Below are positions 9,844-19,418 of a stretch of DNA of 64,000 nucleotides, in pieces. The position numbers and the translations under genes are program-made. A model generated the notes under the pieces. The model saw nothing but the letters and a program-made list of their open reading frames with translations. It searched no databases and was not told the DNA's origin. The DNA is from an uncultured Bacteriovoracaceae bacterium (GTDB taxonomy: Bacteria > Bdellovibrionota > Bacteriovoracia > Bacteriovoracales > Bacteriovoracaceae). How positions within the stretch are numbered: position 1 is the stretch's first letter; each line of letters begins with the position of its first letter. The stretch lies in the NCBI GenBank assembly GCA_938017795.1, contig CALIJZ010000010.1, forward strand, positions 1-64,000, written 5' to 3'.

Positions 9844-10691
9844 GAAAACTTCTTTTTGAAAATGGTATTTAATAAATATTGATAAATTCGCTCTGGTAGT
9901 AGCTTTTTTGTTATATTGAGCATTTTTGCATCTAGCCCTAAATGAACACTTCGTGGATTGGAGTTGGATTTTAAAATTTTCAAGACTTCTGATCCTATTT
10001 TTTTAGGCCCTGGAGCTTTTCCACTGCTTTGAAGTTTCTGAGTAAATTCTTTATAACTCTTGTATTGTTTTTTATATATTGGATTTTCACTTGAATCTTC
10101 GGGAGCCCATAAAACATTTTTCATAAACTTTGTCTTATGACCACCAGGTAAAATACTACAAACTTGTATCCCATGAGGTGAGAGTTCATATCTTAGACCT
10201 TCAGTTAAACCTTCAAGTGCAAATTTACTTGCTGAATATAAGGCCCCAAGAGGATAGGAAAATTGACCCATAATTGAAGTGATATTAATTATTTTCCCTT
10301 CGTTTTTTCTTAAGCTTGGAAGAAAACCTCTAATAAGTTTAACAGGGCCAAAGAAATTTACTTCCATTTGATATCGAATTTGCTCATCTCTAAAATGCTC
10401 TAGCGGCCCAAAGCTGCCTAGGCCTGCATTATTTATCAAGGCCTTAATTGAGTCCGAATGATTCTTATTAACTTCAGCTATAAATTGATCACAGCTGTCT
10501 TGCTTGGATATGTCTAAGTCATATAGAAATAGTTTGTTTTCAAATTCTTTTAATAAGTTAGTAAAAAGATCTTTTCTTTCATTTAGATTTCTAACAGTTC
10601 CTATGATGGTGAATCCTTCATCCAAGAGAGTTTTTACCATACTCTCTCCAAAGCCTGATGTGACTCCAGTTATGATAATTGTATTTTTCAT
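9840..10691 (-). CDS. Short-chain dehydrogenase/reductase (SDR)
   Basis: 283 residues, classical SDR. The cofactor motif TGVTSGFG lies at residues 8-15, NNAG near residue 89, a catalytic Ser in NITSIMGQF and YSASK near residue 155. Classical SDRs oxidise or reduce alcohol/carbonyl groups with NAD(P)(H). It overlaps both neighbours by four bases (ATGA junctions), so it is translationally coupled in the oxygenase operon. The likely job is interconversion of a hydroxyl introduced by a neighbouring oxygenase; this is inferred from context. Confidence 0.88.
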   Translation of the reverse strand: MKNTIIITGVTSGFGESMVKTLLDEGFTIIGTVRNLNERKDLFTNLLKEFENKLFLYDLDISKQDSCDQFIAEVNKNHSDSIKALINNAGLGSFGPLEHFRDEQIRYQMEVNFFGPVKLIRGFLPSLRKNEGKIINITSIMGQFSYPLGALYSASKFALEGLTEGLRYELSPHGIQVCSILPGGHKTKFMKNVLWAPEDSSENPIYKKQYKSYKEFTQKLQSSGKAPGPKKIGSEVLKILKSNSNPRSVHLGLDAKMLNITKKLLPERIYQYLLNTIFKKKFS

Positions 10692-11455
10692 TTTCTACCT
10701 TTTTGGAATGTTTTCTTTATAAATTTATATAAAAACTTAATTGGATAAGAAGTAATTAAGAAAAAATCAATAATAGCAACACATGCGAGCTCATCCCCTT
10801 GTTGCCATTTAGGGTTTGCATTTTGAAAATAATTTATATTAGGATTATCTAATAAATTTTTATTAATAGGGGAGACATTTGGCTTGAGATGATCTTTAGC
10901 ATTTACAAATTTATCCGCTTTAACAATACCTTGATCTGATGAGAAAGCATCATCAAAAAACTTTACTCCAAGTTCTTTGATGAGATTAGAATAATAATCT
11001 GGTATCAACTTATCATATCTTGGCCAATAGGAATTATAATTATTTGTCATAAGCAGATAGGTTTTATAGCCCTTAGAAACTAAAAACCAGTATACATTTT
11101 TAAATGGATTTTTTAATTTTTCACTAAGCATGAACCAAAAAAATGCTTTGACTAAAGCTTTTTGTCCCCAATATTGCTCATTAACAACAGTATCACCGCT
11201 AAATAATACTCTTATTTTAGAACCTTGGAAATCAATGGTTGTGGCCACAATAGTAGAAAAGCCTTCAATTTTTTTAGAATTTCTATCTGTCATTAAAAAC
11301 ACATGACTTTTATTTTTGATGTCTTTAAGAAAGTTTTCAAAAGTAACACCTGAGTAATATTTATTGAAGATATTAAACATTGATTTAAGTTGATTTTCTG
11401 AAAGAGTAGACCTTTCAATACATTTTGCTATTAGTAAATGTTTCTTAGCACTCAT
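10688..11455 (-). CDS. GNAT-like protein, putative acyltransferase
   Basis: 255 residues. The segment KKIEGFSTIVATTIDFQGS followed by VRVLFSGDTVVNEQYWGQKALVKAFFWF-like spacing (central beta strands, then a G-Q-K-A loop and helix) resembles a GNAT acetyltransferase core. The acyl-CoA loop is not a textbook Q/R-x2-G-x-G/A, so the call is tentative. There is no signal peptide; a hydrophobic stretch near residues 225-245 could sit at the membrane. It is coupled to the Rieske gene upstream (overlap of four bases) and to the SDR downstream. In this cluster it may acylate the product, but nothing in the sequence fixes the substrate. Confidence 0.45.
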   Translation of the reverse strand: MSAKKHLLIAKCIERSTLSENQLKSMFNIFNKYYSGVTFENFLKDIKNKSHVFLMTDRNSKKIEGFSTIVATTIDFQGSKIRVLFSGDTVVNEQYWGQKALVKAFFWFMLSEKLKNPFKNVYWFLVSKGYKTYLLMTNNYNSYWPRYDKLIPDYYSNLIKELGVKFFDDAFSSDQGIVKADKFVNAKDHLKPNVSPINKNLLDNPNINYFQNANPKWQQGDELACVAIIDFFLITSYPIKFLYKFIKKTFQKGRK

Positions 11456-12462
11456 GCGTCAGGATTAACTTCGATAAATGTATAACTTTGTTTTTCTAAA
11501 TGTTGAATGAAATTTATTATAGACTTGTCTTCTTTAAGAGGGTTTTTTAGTTGAAATCTTATAGATTTAAAAACCTCAGTATCTCCTTTGGCAAAATAAT
11601 TTCCAACAACTTTGGTCGCAAATAAAATAATTGGATTAAATAGGCCAAGAATGCCTTTTCTTTTTTTTGTCAGAAGTATAGTTAGACCTTCTGTTTCGCC
11701 TTTTAAATTTGGTCTGAGTGCGAAAATAATATGAAAGTGTAAAAAATCTGGTCCTATCGTAACAGAGCCTGTAGATCCGTTGGTGTAGCACATGGAATAT
11801 GTTAAATCTTCTCTATAGAGCCATTTAAGAATCGAAGAAAACCATTTATTATCTGGAGCTCTTGTTTTGTTATTAAACTGAATAACAGATTCAGTTAAAA
11901 CTTTTGTTTCAAAATCTATATTTAGTGGGAGATTATGAACAGAAGTGAAATGTTGAGCATCTATTGCATTAATCATGACTACGTTTGGATGGCACTCTTT
12001 TACAAAAGTATTTCCAAATGATGATTGAGTTTCTATGCCCTTTAGCTCTGGAATAAAATGCACCTCATGTGATTGAACGTCCTCTCCCATAAAAATCCAG
12101 ATGACATCATATTTTTCACGGACATGATATTTAGTAATACCAAGATCCGACACAGGGTTTTTCCTGCAAGGTATATCAACTAGTTGGCCTTCACCATTAA
12201 ATTTCCAAGCATGAAAGAAACAACGGATTCCATTCTTGTCTACTTTACCTTCAGCAAGATGGGCACCCATATGTGGACAATAGGCTTCAAGAGCATAAAC
12301 TTTACCATCTTCCTTGCCCCGAAAAAATACTATCTCTTCGCCCATGAAGTTTAGATTTTTAATTTTTCCTTTTTTAAGATCACTAGATTTAAACGCCCAA
12401 TACCAACCTGTGGTTAATTTATTGTTTTGGTTAAATAATTTAGTATTTGCTAAAGAAGACAT
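11452..12462 (-). CDS. Rieske non-haem iron oxygenase, alpha-type (first of two)
   Basis: 336 residues. The Rieske cluster ligands are Cys62-x-His64 (CPHMGAH) and Cys81-x2-His84 (CFFHAW). The mononuclear iron site is in NAIDAQHFTSVH, the D-x2-H-x4-H pattern of aromatic-ring and lipid Rieske oxygenases. It therefore has both the electron-receiving cluster and the catalytic iron. It lies second in the minus-strand operon, 36 bases after the MMPL exporter. The ferredoxin at 17373 in the facing operon may supply electrons. The start ATG has no clear ribosome site. Confidence 0.88.
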   Translation of the reverse strand: MSSLANTKLFNQNNKLTTGWYWAFKSSDLKKGKIKNLNFMGEEIVFFRGKEDGKVYALEAYCPHMGAHLAEGKVDKNGIRCFFHAWKFNGEGQLVDIPCRKNPVSDLGITKYHVREKYDVIWIFMGEDVQSHEVHFIPELKGIETQSSFGNTFVKECHPNVVMINAIDAQHFTSVHNLPLNIDFETKVLTESVIQFNNKTRAPDNKWFSSILKWLYREDLTYSMCYTNGSTGSVTIGPDFLHFHIIFALRPNLKGETEGLTILLTKKRKGILGLFNPIILFATKVVGNYFAKGDTEVFKSIRFQLKNPLKEDKSIINFIQHLEKQSYTFIEVNPDA

Positions 12463-12498
12463 ACATTAGAAAGTATACATGAACTTTATATTCTTTTC

Positions 12499-14661
12499 CT
12501 AATTATTTCTAAAATTTGTTATTTGCATCATTCTTAAAAGAGCTGGCAGAAGTAAAAGATCACATAATAAGGCGCTTAATAGAGTGAGGGATATAAAAAT
12601 GGCAAGAAAAGAAGATACTTTTAGTGAACCTAAGAAAAATACAGGTAAAGATAAAATAAATATAAGCGTTGTGATACTTAGGGCTTTACCAGTTTCTTTT
12701 ATACATATATCAATACTTTCCTGAAAAGATTTAGTTTGAATTTCTCTATGATATCGATCTAAGAAATGAATAGTATCATCGATTGAAATCCCCATGGCAA
12801 TTGATACTAATATAATAAAATTACTATCAATATTAAATTCAAAAATACCCAATGCTCCTATTAAAATCACAAATGGAAATATATTAGGAATCATAGCGAC
12901 CAAAGAGAGTTTGAAGGATCGTAATAATATCATAAAAACAATAAAGATTACACAGAAGTTAAATAGAAAAGATTTTAAAAAACTCGAAGCGAGTTTACTG
13001 AATATATGGTTTCTTACAAGAATAAAACCAGTAGGTTGGATTTTAAATTTATTATTAGGTATTTTCTCTATTGATTCTAAAAAATCATGTGAGCTTTTTG
13101 AAGATAGATCCTTCAAGGTCACATTAAAGATATACTCATCATTTTTACTATAATACTGAGTTATTCCACGATTTCTATAAAGAAGTTTGATTATACGATT
13201 AGCAGATTGTTTTGAATCTAAGGTCTGAGTTAGATATCTACGCAACTCTATGAGTGAATCTATTTCTTTGAAATTTTTTAATTTTGAGATATGTTTTTCA
13301 GTGTTTTCAATATCATCTAGAAAATTTTCACTTAAAAATTTTTCTGAGTTAGCTATAATGAGTTTTATCTGACCTATTATATTAAAGTTTTCTTTAAAGA
13401 AATTCACTGATTTGGAGTAAGGATGATGAGGGATAAACTTATCATAGACATTATCATCTATTTTTATTTTAGGTAGGAATATTAGGCTAATAAAAGTCAG
13501 AGCCAAAAAGACAAGGACGGTTACTTTTTTATATTTTTGACAAATACTGCTAAAGTGCTCAAGCAGATAGTTATTAAATTGTTTAGTTGGAAGCTTTATC
13601 TGAAAAGTCTTAATGAAAAATGGAAGAAAGTAGATAGAAAAGAAATATGCAAATATTGAACCGAATGCACAATAGATTCCAAACATTTGTATTGGACGCA
13701 TACCACTAAAGATCAAAGAGCAAAAGGCAAGAGAAGTTGTTACTGTTGTAAAAAAGCATGGCCTTTTTATTTTATCCAAGGTCTTGGCAATTCGATTGGA
13801 GACTGAACCTGTTGTATCAAGGTAGCTAGAATAAAAATGTACTTGGTCGGATGTACCAATAATAAGTAAAAATAATAATGACATGGAACTAAATGGTCCG
13901 AGGCCATTATCTATTAAGAAAATAGAAATAAACTGAGTGAAAAAACCTAGAAATGTTATGAAGTAGAATAAAGCAACTATTTTAAATGATTTGAAAAATA
14001 AAAAAAATAATACTCCAAGGACCAAAAACAATATTGGCATAACAAGGTTATTACTTCTTAAGGTTTCTAGTGTGAAATGATACTTAATACTCTTATTGCC
14101 CCAGTGGTGGAAATTAAGTTTATTATTAAATGAGAATGAATTTATCTTTTCTAATAATGGCTTTAGCTCAATGTCTGCTCTTGTATTGCTTGGTTGTAGG
14201 GTTAAGAATATTAAAAAAGCATCTTGGTTTTTTGAGGTAAACTTTCGTTGAAAGAATTTTGATTTTAGAGCATTGTCCTGTGTTTGAGTATCTTCGCCTT
14301 TAGTAAAGAAATTTTGAAGCGAAAATTTCTTGTCTCTAAATTTGAAATAAAAAAAGTCTAAAGGAGTAGTAATTGATTTTATTTCAGCTAAGGATTCTAA
14401 TGAGTGTTTAATTTTATTAGATAGATGAAAAATTTTCTCTGTGGTAAGTCTAGAGTTATCCTTTGTTTGAAAACCAAGAACTAGAACATCATCTTCTTTA
14501 AATCTTTCTTGGAAGCGCTTATATTGCACATAAGACTGACTGTTGCTGTCAATTAACTGGGATATATCAAATGGTTTTAGGTCATTTCGTAGAGAGACAA
14601 ACAGGAACATTAAGGCAGTAGTAAATAAAATGATAAGTGTTATGTTTGAAGTCTTGTTCAC
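12499..14661 (-). CDS. MMPL/RND-family exporter
   Basis: 720 residues in two repeats. Each has one N-terminal membrane helix, a soluble periplasmic loop and a block of five helices (helices near residues 10-25, 200-350, 370-395 and 540-715). The helix 4 segment of the second half, IAMGISIDDTIHFLDRYH, carries the acidic GxSxDD pattern of proton-driven RND/MMPL transporters. The first half has IGTSDQVHFYSSY at the same place. Single polypeptides of this size move lipids such as hopanoids or mycolate precursors in other bacteria. It is the first gene of the minus-strand operon, so it is probably the exporter of the pathway product. The start is GTG, without a clear ribosome site. Confidence 0.83.
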   Translation of the reverse strand: MNKTSNITLIILFTTALMFLFVSLRNDLKPFDISQLIDSNSQSYVQYKRFQERFKEDDVLVLGFQTKDNSRLTTEKIFHLSNKIKHSLESLAEIKSITTPLDFFYFKFRDKKFSLQNFFTKGEDTQTQDNALKSKFFQRKFTSKNQDAFLIFLTLQPSNTRADIELKPLLEKINSFSFNNKLNFHHWGNKSIKYHFTLETLRSNNLVMPILFLVLGVLFFLFFKSFKIVALFYFITFLGFFTQFISIFLIDNGLGPFSSMSLLFLLIIGTSDQVHFYSSYLDTTGSVSNRIAKTLDKIKRPCFFTTVTTSLAFCSLIFSGMRPIQMFGIYCAFGSIFAYFFSIYFLPFFIKTFQIKLPTKQFNNYLLEHFSSICQKYKKVTVLVFLALTFISLIFLPKIKIDDNVYDKFIPHHPYSKSVNFFKENFNIIGQIKLIIANSEKFLSENFLDDIENTEKHISKLKNFKEIDSLIELRRYLTQTLDSKQSANRIIKLLYRNRGITQYYSKNDEYIFNVTLKDLSSKSSHDFLESIEKIPNNKFKIQPTGFILVRNHIFSKLASSFLKSFLFNFCVIFIVFMILLRSFKLSLVAMIPNIFPFVILIGALGIFEFNIDSNFIILVSIAMGISIDDTIHFLDRYHREIQTKSFQESIDICIKETGKALSITTLIFILSLPVFFLGSLKVSSFLAIFISLTLLSALLCDLLLLPALLRMMQITNFRNN

Positions 14662-14761
14662 TTGAAATATATTATCAGATTTAAATGATAATTATATGTA
14701 TCTTTTTGTTTAATCCTAGCTATAATAATCATGAGAAAATTAATCAAATAGAGGCTATCTT

Positions 14762-16180
14762 ATGAAAAGAATTTTACTAGGCTTAATTATCTTTGGAATT
14801 TGTGTATTTGGTTATTATCAAAACACAAATGTCAGAACTCTTAGTTCCAAAGCTTTAAAGAAAACTTCTCAAAGAGTAATATCTTCTGAAAGTAGTTTAA
14901 CAGATATTGATGCTGATATTGTAGCAATAAATAGTCAAAGATCTTTGAAATCAATCTTTGGTAAAATCATCACAGAATCTAAAAATACAGATATTGAATC
15001 AGAGCGTGGAAAACAGTTAAGAGTTTATGCGACTCTTGTTGCTCCTGCAGCTCATCTTGAGGGAATTATTTGGAGACTTAGAACTCTTGCTAAAAAGTCA
15101 GGCTATATTCACTATAATGCTATTCAATATATCTCTAAGGCTTATTATCAAAATTATTTATTTGGTGAGCATATTTCTCATCTGCTAGATTTTTTCATTC
15201 ATCCGCCCTCTGGTGGAGATGGGATAATGCCAATGGATTCAATTCAGCAATTTAAATCAATAAAAGAGTTACAAGAATTTACTTATCAAGTTGTTCGACC
15301 CTCTATAGAGTCAGCAATTAGATCTTTAGATGAACTGATAAATTCTAAATCAAGTTCTACTTGGAAATTTAAAGTTAACCCCGATTTATTTGCAGGAAAT
15401 AATATTTTTTCAAATAAAACTCATGTGAATTTTCATGGAGGGAATTTATATTATTTAAGATCTCTTTTTAATAGAGGCTTGAGTTTAATTGAAGCATTTA
15501 ATATCTATAACTTAGATGACGCTCTAGTAGTTCTAAATAAACTTGTAAGAGCAACTGCAATGGATAATATCTTTAAAGAAAATGGATTGCCTGAAACACT
15601 TTCACCAAGAGAGATGGTTCCTATTATAAAAAAGTATAGTAAGTTTATGACTGCTAAGGGTGATGATGCTGAGTATAGAAAATCATTAAGAAAAATGCTT
15701 GATTTATATGAACTTGCGATGAGAGATGAGAAAAAATCATATAACCTTGCTTTAGTTCTAGATGATGAGCAAAGTTTATTCCGCAGAGAGGTTTTAAGTT
15801 TAAATAAAGAAGAAAAAAAGACTAAGCATGCTGATATTTTAAAACTAATTGATGCCGCTAAAAACGGAAGATCTTTTGCTTTTTATGATTTACGAAATGG
15901 TCAAGAGTTAACAATCAACCCAGCAGCTTTTTTAAGTATTAATAGAGATCTTAAAAGCTATTTACCTACAAGTTTTAATACCGATGGTGGAAGATCATCT
16001 TTTAAGAGAAATGATAAAACGAGATTGAATTATAATTATGGCCAGCCAGTGTCTTGGCCTGACCATAGTTTTAATGGATTTTTAAATGCAAATTCCGGAG
16101 AGGAAGTTTATCAATATATAGGTGCTATGAAGCTTGATCCTGCTTTGAATATCCTTGTTAATTTTTTCCCTGTTCCTTAA
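14762..16180 (+). CDS. Exported protein of unknown function, first gene of plus-strand oxygenase operon
   Basis: 472 residues. The N-terminus is a signal or anchor (MKRILLGLIIFGICVFGYY). The motif TSQRVISSES near residues 34-43 recurs in the lipoprotein at 21673 just after its signal. The remainder is largely helical with conserved-looking His/Asn-rich segments such as KTHVNFHGGNLYYLRSL. I recognise no family. A good ribosome site (agagg) lies six bases before the ATG. The gene is divergent from the MMPL exporter, and the di-iron oxygenase starts 14 bases after its stop, so it belongs to the cluster and may act on or carry the product in the periplasm. Confidence 0.7.
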   Translation: MKRILLGLIIFGICVFGYYQNTNVRTLSSKALKKTSQRVISSESSLTDIDADIVAINSQRSLKSIFGKIITESKNTDIESERGKQLRVYATLVAPAAHLEGIIWRLRTLAKKSGYIHYNAIQYISKAYYQNYLFGEHISHLLDFFIHPPSGGDGIMPMDSIQQFKSIKELQEFTYQVVRPSIESAIRSLDELINSKSSSTWKFKVNPDLFAGNNIFSNKTHVNFHGGNLYYLRSLFNRGLSLIEAFNIYNLDDALVVLNKLVRATAMDNIFKENGLPETLSPREMVPIIKKYSKFMTAKGDDAEYRKSLRKMLDLYELAMRDEKKSYNLALVLDDEQSLFRREVLSLNKEEKKTKHADILKLIDAAKNGRSFAFYDLRNGQELTINPAAFLSINRDLKSYLPTSFNTDGGRSSFKRNDKTRLNYNYGQPVSWPDHSFNGFLNANSGEEVYQYIGAMKLDPALNILVNFFPVP

Positions 16181-16183
16181 TTT

Positions 16184-16197
16184 AAGAGGTTGGTATT
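16184..16197 (+). promoter_or_regulatory. Ribosome binding site and ATT start of di-iron oxygenase gene
   Basis: AAGAGG at 16184-16189, a five-base spacer and ATT at 16195. The same AAGAGG with a six-base spacer precedes the TTG start at 21487, so this site type is used elsewhere in the window. Confidence 0.6.
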
Positions 16198-17376
16198 AAG
16201 TTTTCTAAACAAGAAAAAGAAAAACTATATAACTCTTTAGGGTATAAGAAGATTCTTTTAAATCATAAAAGAAATATTGCTCAGGATAATACTGAAGAGT
16301 TAGATAAACTTGCCAGTGAATTTAATTATAATGACTGCAAAGATGAATATTGGAACCCTGAAGAGTTTTCATTACTCTATGGGACTGCAGTATGGGATCA
16401 ATCTAGCAAGCACCAAAAAAAAGTTCTCAATCATTTATACTGGGTAGGATATTATTCACAAATTATCAGTGCTGAAATTGCGACAATTTATTTAAATCAA
16501 GTTGCAGCAGCAGGGCTTTATACAATAGAGAACTTTAGGAAAGTTTGTGATGATTTGGATTTTGAGTCTGCTCAAGAAAGAGCTCATATAAATGCTTTCA
16601 AAGAAATAGCTGAAAAGACAGAGTTAGAACTCTTTAATGAAAGAGTATTTACTTTCCCTATGAAGTACTTCGCTTCGGAAACAATGATTTATCAAAATAC
16701 AAATTGGTTTAAGGAGCAATGGAAAAAAATACTTATCAATTCTTATACGCTTTTATCTACTGGTAATGCATTTTTAGCAAGTCAGTATTTAACAATTAGA
16801 GGTTTAAGGACTCTTAAGGGGAAGATTATTCAACATCAACTGAGTAAATACTTTATTAATCATCCAAATCAAGACTTAGCCCCTATACCTTCAAAGATTA
16901 GTTATCACCATTTCCTTGATGAGTCTTATCATTTTAACTCTTCAACTATTATAGGCCTAGAGCTTTCTCAAGAACTTAGGGCCCCAACAAAATTTGAAAA
17001 AATTATCGTAAACAAAGCTATCGAAGGGTGCCAAAAAGATCATCGATATTTTAATAATGTGGTAAATGGTATTTTTTGGTACACACCAGCAATTTATCAT
17101 ACAGTATTGAAGGTTTTACAAGGTCCAGTCTTTAGTTTGAGTCAAAAAGATTCGATAATTCTTATGAAGAAATCTTTTTGTGAAGAAAATGATGGATTAT
17201 CCCTTGCTCATAAGTCTCACCAGATCACAATTGATAATTATATTGAGTATGTTAAAGATGTTGATTTTATTAATTCTAAAAATAAGCAGATGTCTATCTT
17301 GAAAAAAAGTTCTAACCTTGATTTTATTTTAAAAGAAAATAAAAAAGAGTTTAATAAATTCCAGGGAGCTTTGTGA
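16195..17376 (+). CDS. AurF-like di-iron oxygenase with a probable ATT start codon
   Basis: 393 residues if started at ATT 16195. The frame is open from a stop at 16183-16185, and no ATG, GTG or TTG occurs in it until TTG 16555. A ribosome site AAGAGG (16184-16189) lies five bases before ATT 16195. The extra 120 residues carry Glu94, which fits as the first iron ligand; then come Glu128-x2-His131 and His239-x3-Glu243-x2-His246, the pattern of AurF-type di-iron N-oxygenases. A TTG start would delete Glu94. A Glu equivalent to the third-helix ligand of AurF is not obvious. The GTG of the ferredoxin gene overlaps the stop, pointing to a redox pair. The substrate is unknown. Confidence 0.75.
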   Translation: MKFSKQEKEKLYNSLGYKKILLNHKRNIAQDNTEELDKLASEFNYNDCKDEYWNPEEFSLLYGTAVWDQSSKHQKKVLNHLYWVGYYSQIISAEIATIYLNQVAAAGLYTIENFRKVCDDLDFESAQERAHINAFKEIAEKTELELFNERVFTFPMKYFASETMIYQNTNWFKEQWKKILINSYTLLSTGNAFLASQYLTIRGLRTLKGKIIQHQLSKYFINHPNQDLAPIPSKISYHHFLDESYHFNSSTIIGLELSQELRAPTKFEKIIVNKAIEGCQKDHRYFNNVVNGIFWYTPAIYHTVLKVLQGPVFSLSQKDSIILMKKSFCEENDGLSLAHKSHQITIDNYIEYVKDVDFINSKNKQMSILKKSSNLDFILKENKKEFNKFQGAL

Positions 17377-17660
17377 AACATATAATAAGTTTTGAAAATA
17401 AGAAAAATGTTGAAGTAGGTGAAGGAAAGTTATTATCAGAGGAGCTTGATATAGGAAGTAGTCCAGTCTTATTTGGTTGTAGAACCGGAATATGTGGAAC
17501 TTGTTTGGTAAAAGTAAAAAATGGCTCAGAACATCTAAATGCTCTTACTCAAGAGGAAAAAGAAGTCCTTGAGCTTTGCTCTAGTGATTTGAAAAATGAT
17601 AGACTGGCCTGCCAATTGAGAATAAAAGGAAATGTAAATCTTGAGTATCTTGGAAAATAA
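17373..17660 (+). CDS. Plant-type [2Fe-2S] ferredoxin
   Basis: 95 residues. The ligands Cys36, Cys41, Cys44 and Cys80 form the C-x4-C-x2-C...C pattern of plant-type ferredoxins (CRTGICGTC, then LACQL). The GTG start overlaps the stop of the di-iron oxygenase, and the following Rieske gene begins inside this gene's 3' end. The tight coupling suggests it supplies electrons to the di-iron and Rieske oxygenases of the cluster. No ferredoxin reductase gene is present in the window, so a housekeeping reductase is probably used. Confidence 0.92.
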   Translation: MKHIISFENKKNVEVGEGKLLSEELDIGSSPVLFGCRTGICGTCLVKVKNGSEHLNALTQEEKEVLELCSSDLKNDRLACQLRIKGNVNLEYLGK

Positions 17661-18681
17661 TATATCAGAAAAGTCTTATTGGTATATTGCTTGCCAATCT
17701 GATGAATTAAAAGACAAGCCAATTCAGAGAACTATCTTAAATGAATGGATTGTTTTATTTCGATCTAAAGATGGAAGAGCCGTGGCATTACAGGATAGAT
17801 GTCCGCATCGTAATTTTAAATTATCAGAAGGAAAAATTGAAGATGGGTGTTTACGATGTCCTTATCATGGTTGGTTGATTGATGATAGAGCTAAAGTCAT
17901 CGAAATCCCCAGTGAGGGAGAAGCTTATAAGAAAAATCCGACTAAAAAAGCGATTCAATATCTAGTTAAAGAAGTTGATGATTTAATCTATATAAAATTA
18001 GAATCCATTGAAAATGTACAGGAGTCTCCTTTTCCGATGCCTTTTTATAAATCGCCAGGTTATAAGACTGTGCGATTATTTAATGTGTTTAAAAACAATG
18101 TTACTAATTGTGCAGAAAATTATGTTGATGTCCCTCATACTGTTTTTGTTCACCGAAATATTTTCAGAAAAAGCGAAAACAAGAAAGTAGATTTAAATGT
18201 GAAAAGAGAAAATGGATCAGTTATTGTTGATTATATTAATGAGACAGATAATCTTGGCTGGTTTAGCCGGTTTTTAAATCCTAGAAAACTCCCTATCTAT
18301 CATAGAGATCATTTCCATGGACCTAATATTACTTCTGTTCATTATAAAATTGGAGAAGGTAAAGAGTTTTACATAACGTCTCAATGCATTCCAATAAATG
18401 ATCACCTGACACATGTCTATACTGATCTGACCTATAGATTTGGATTTTTAAATTATTTTGTTGGACCGATGGTTAAGTATCAAGGTCAAAAAGTCATTGA
18501 TCAGGATATTGAGGCCTTAAATATTCAAAATGAAGTCATAGAAAAATATGGAACAAAATTTCAAAATAGCCCTTCAGATATTATTCATGTCTATATCGAA
18601 ACAATTAGAGATGCTATTAGCAGGGGAGATGACCCTGGAGATCTACCCAATAAGGAAGCAAAGTTAAGTATATGGATTTAA
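17641..18681 (+). CDS. Rieske non-haem iron oxygenase, alpha-type (second of two)
   Basis: 346 residues. Rieske ligands are Cys54-x-His56 (CPHRNF) and Cys73-x2-His76 (CPYHGW). The catalytic iron site is in ENYVDVPHTVFVH, D-x2-H-x4-H. The start is TTG 17641: AAAGGA at 17625-17630 is ten bases upstream, while the next TTG (17650) would be too far. It overlaps the ferredoxin gene by 20 bases. It is diverged from the Rieske protein at 11452, so the two probably act at different steps. The best-fit role is hydroxylation or desaturation of the pathway intermediate. Confidence 0.9.
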   Translation: MSILENNISEKSYWYIACQSDELKDKPIQRTILNEWIVLFRSKDGRAVALQDRCPHRNFKLSEGKIEDGCLRCPYHGWLIDDRAKVIEIPSEGEAYKKNPTKKAIQYLVKEVDDLIYIKLESIENVQESPFPMPFYKSPGYKTVRLFNVFKNNVTNCAENYVDVPHTVFVHRNIFRKSENKKVDLNVKRENGSVIVDYINETDNLGWFSRFLNPRKLPIYHRDHFHGPNITSVHYKIGEGKEFYITSQCIPINDHLTHVYTDLTYRFGFLNYFVGPMVKYQGQKVIDQDIEALNIQNEVIEKYGTKFQNSPSDIIHVYIETIRDAISRGDDPGDLPNKEAKLSIWI

Positions 18682-19418
18682 ATCTCATCATTTTCATTAG
18701 CTTTATTTTATTAATAGGACATATCTTTCTTAACGTTGATTTACGCTTGGGAGTTTTGAGTAAATCAAAGTTTGAATGGTTTCTTGATACGAGTAATTTA
18801 TTTATACAAGGTATTATCATTCCATTAGTTCAAACATTTCTGATTTCTTATGTTTTTGTGCTTTTATTTTCATCCTACCAAGGGATCTTAGACCTTAATC
18901 CTGTGGCTAGTTTTTTATTAAACTTTGTATTCGTAGATTATTTATATTATTGGAATCATCGGTTGTTTCATCATAAAAACCTATGGCCTCTTCATTTGGT
19001 TCATCACACAATGGAGCGATTTGATGTGATTGCAACATCTAGAAATACATTATGGTCTTCATTTTTTATTATATACTTATGGGTAAATGGTTTATTTATT
19101 TTTCTTTTAAAAGATAGCTTCTATTTTGTGCTGGCCATTTGTGTGACAGCATCTTTAGATTTATGGAGACATTCTAATTTTTTTCATCCTAAACTTCAAA
19201 GGATATTCTCAAAATGGTTTTTTCTTATTACTCCTTATGATCATTCTGTTCATCATTCTAAAAATGCAAGAAATAATTTTGGAGCAAATTTAAACTTATT
19301 TGATAAGTTACATGGAACTTATCTTTATAAAAACACAATGGAGCAAAACATGGGGATCTTTTCAAAATTATCACCATTTAGACAACTCCTTTACCCCTTT
19401 GAGAGATTAGAGAAATGA
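18672..19418 (+). CDS. Fatty acid hydroxylase / sterol desaturase family membrane di-iron enzyme
   Basis: 248 residues with four or so membrane helices. The His-rich iron motifs are HRLFHH and HLVHH, followed later by DHSVHH, the eight-His arrangement of the fatty acid hydroxylase superfamily. Members hydroxylate or desaturate fatty acids, sterols and carotenoids at the membrane. It overlaps the Rieske gene by ten bases and the next gene by four. A ribosome site AAGGAAG lies about 13 bases upstream, inside the Rieske gene. It is strong evidence that the cluster product is a membrane-soluble, lipid-like compound. Confidence 0.9.
   Translation: MDLNLIIFISFILLIGHIFLNVDLRLGVLSKSKFEWFLDTSNLFIQGIIIPLVQTFLISYVFVLLFSSYQGILDLNPVASFLLNFVFVDYLYYWNHRLFHHKNLWPLHLVHHTMERFDVIATSRNTLWSSFFIIYLWVNGLFIFLLKDSFYFVLAICVTASLDLWRHSNFFHPKLQRIFSKWFFLITPYDHSVHHSKNARNNFGANLNLFDKLHGTYLYKNTMEQNMGIFSKLSPFRQLLYPFERLEK

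Noticed and set aside
12794-13153. Plus-strand open frame inside the MMPL gene
   Set aside because: It is antisense to conserved transporter helices; no ribosome site or family.
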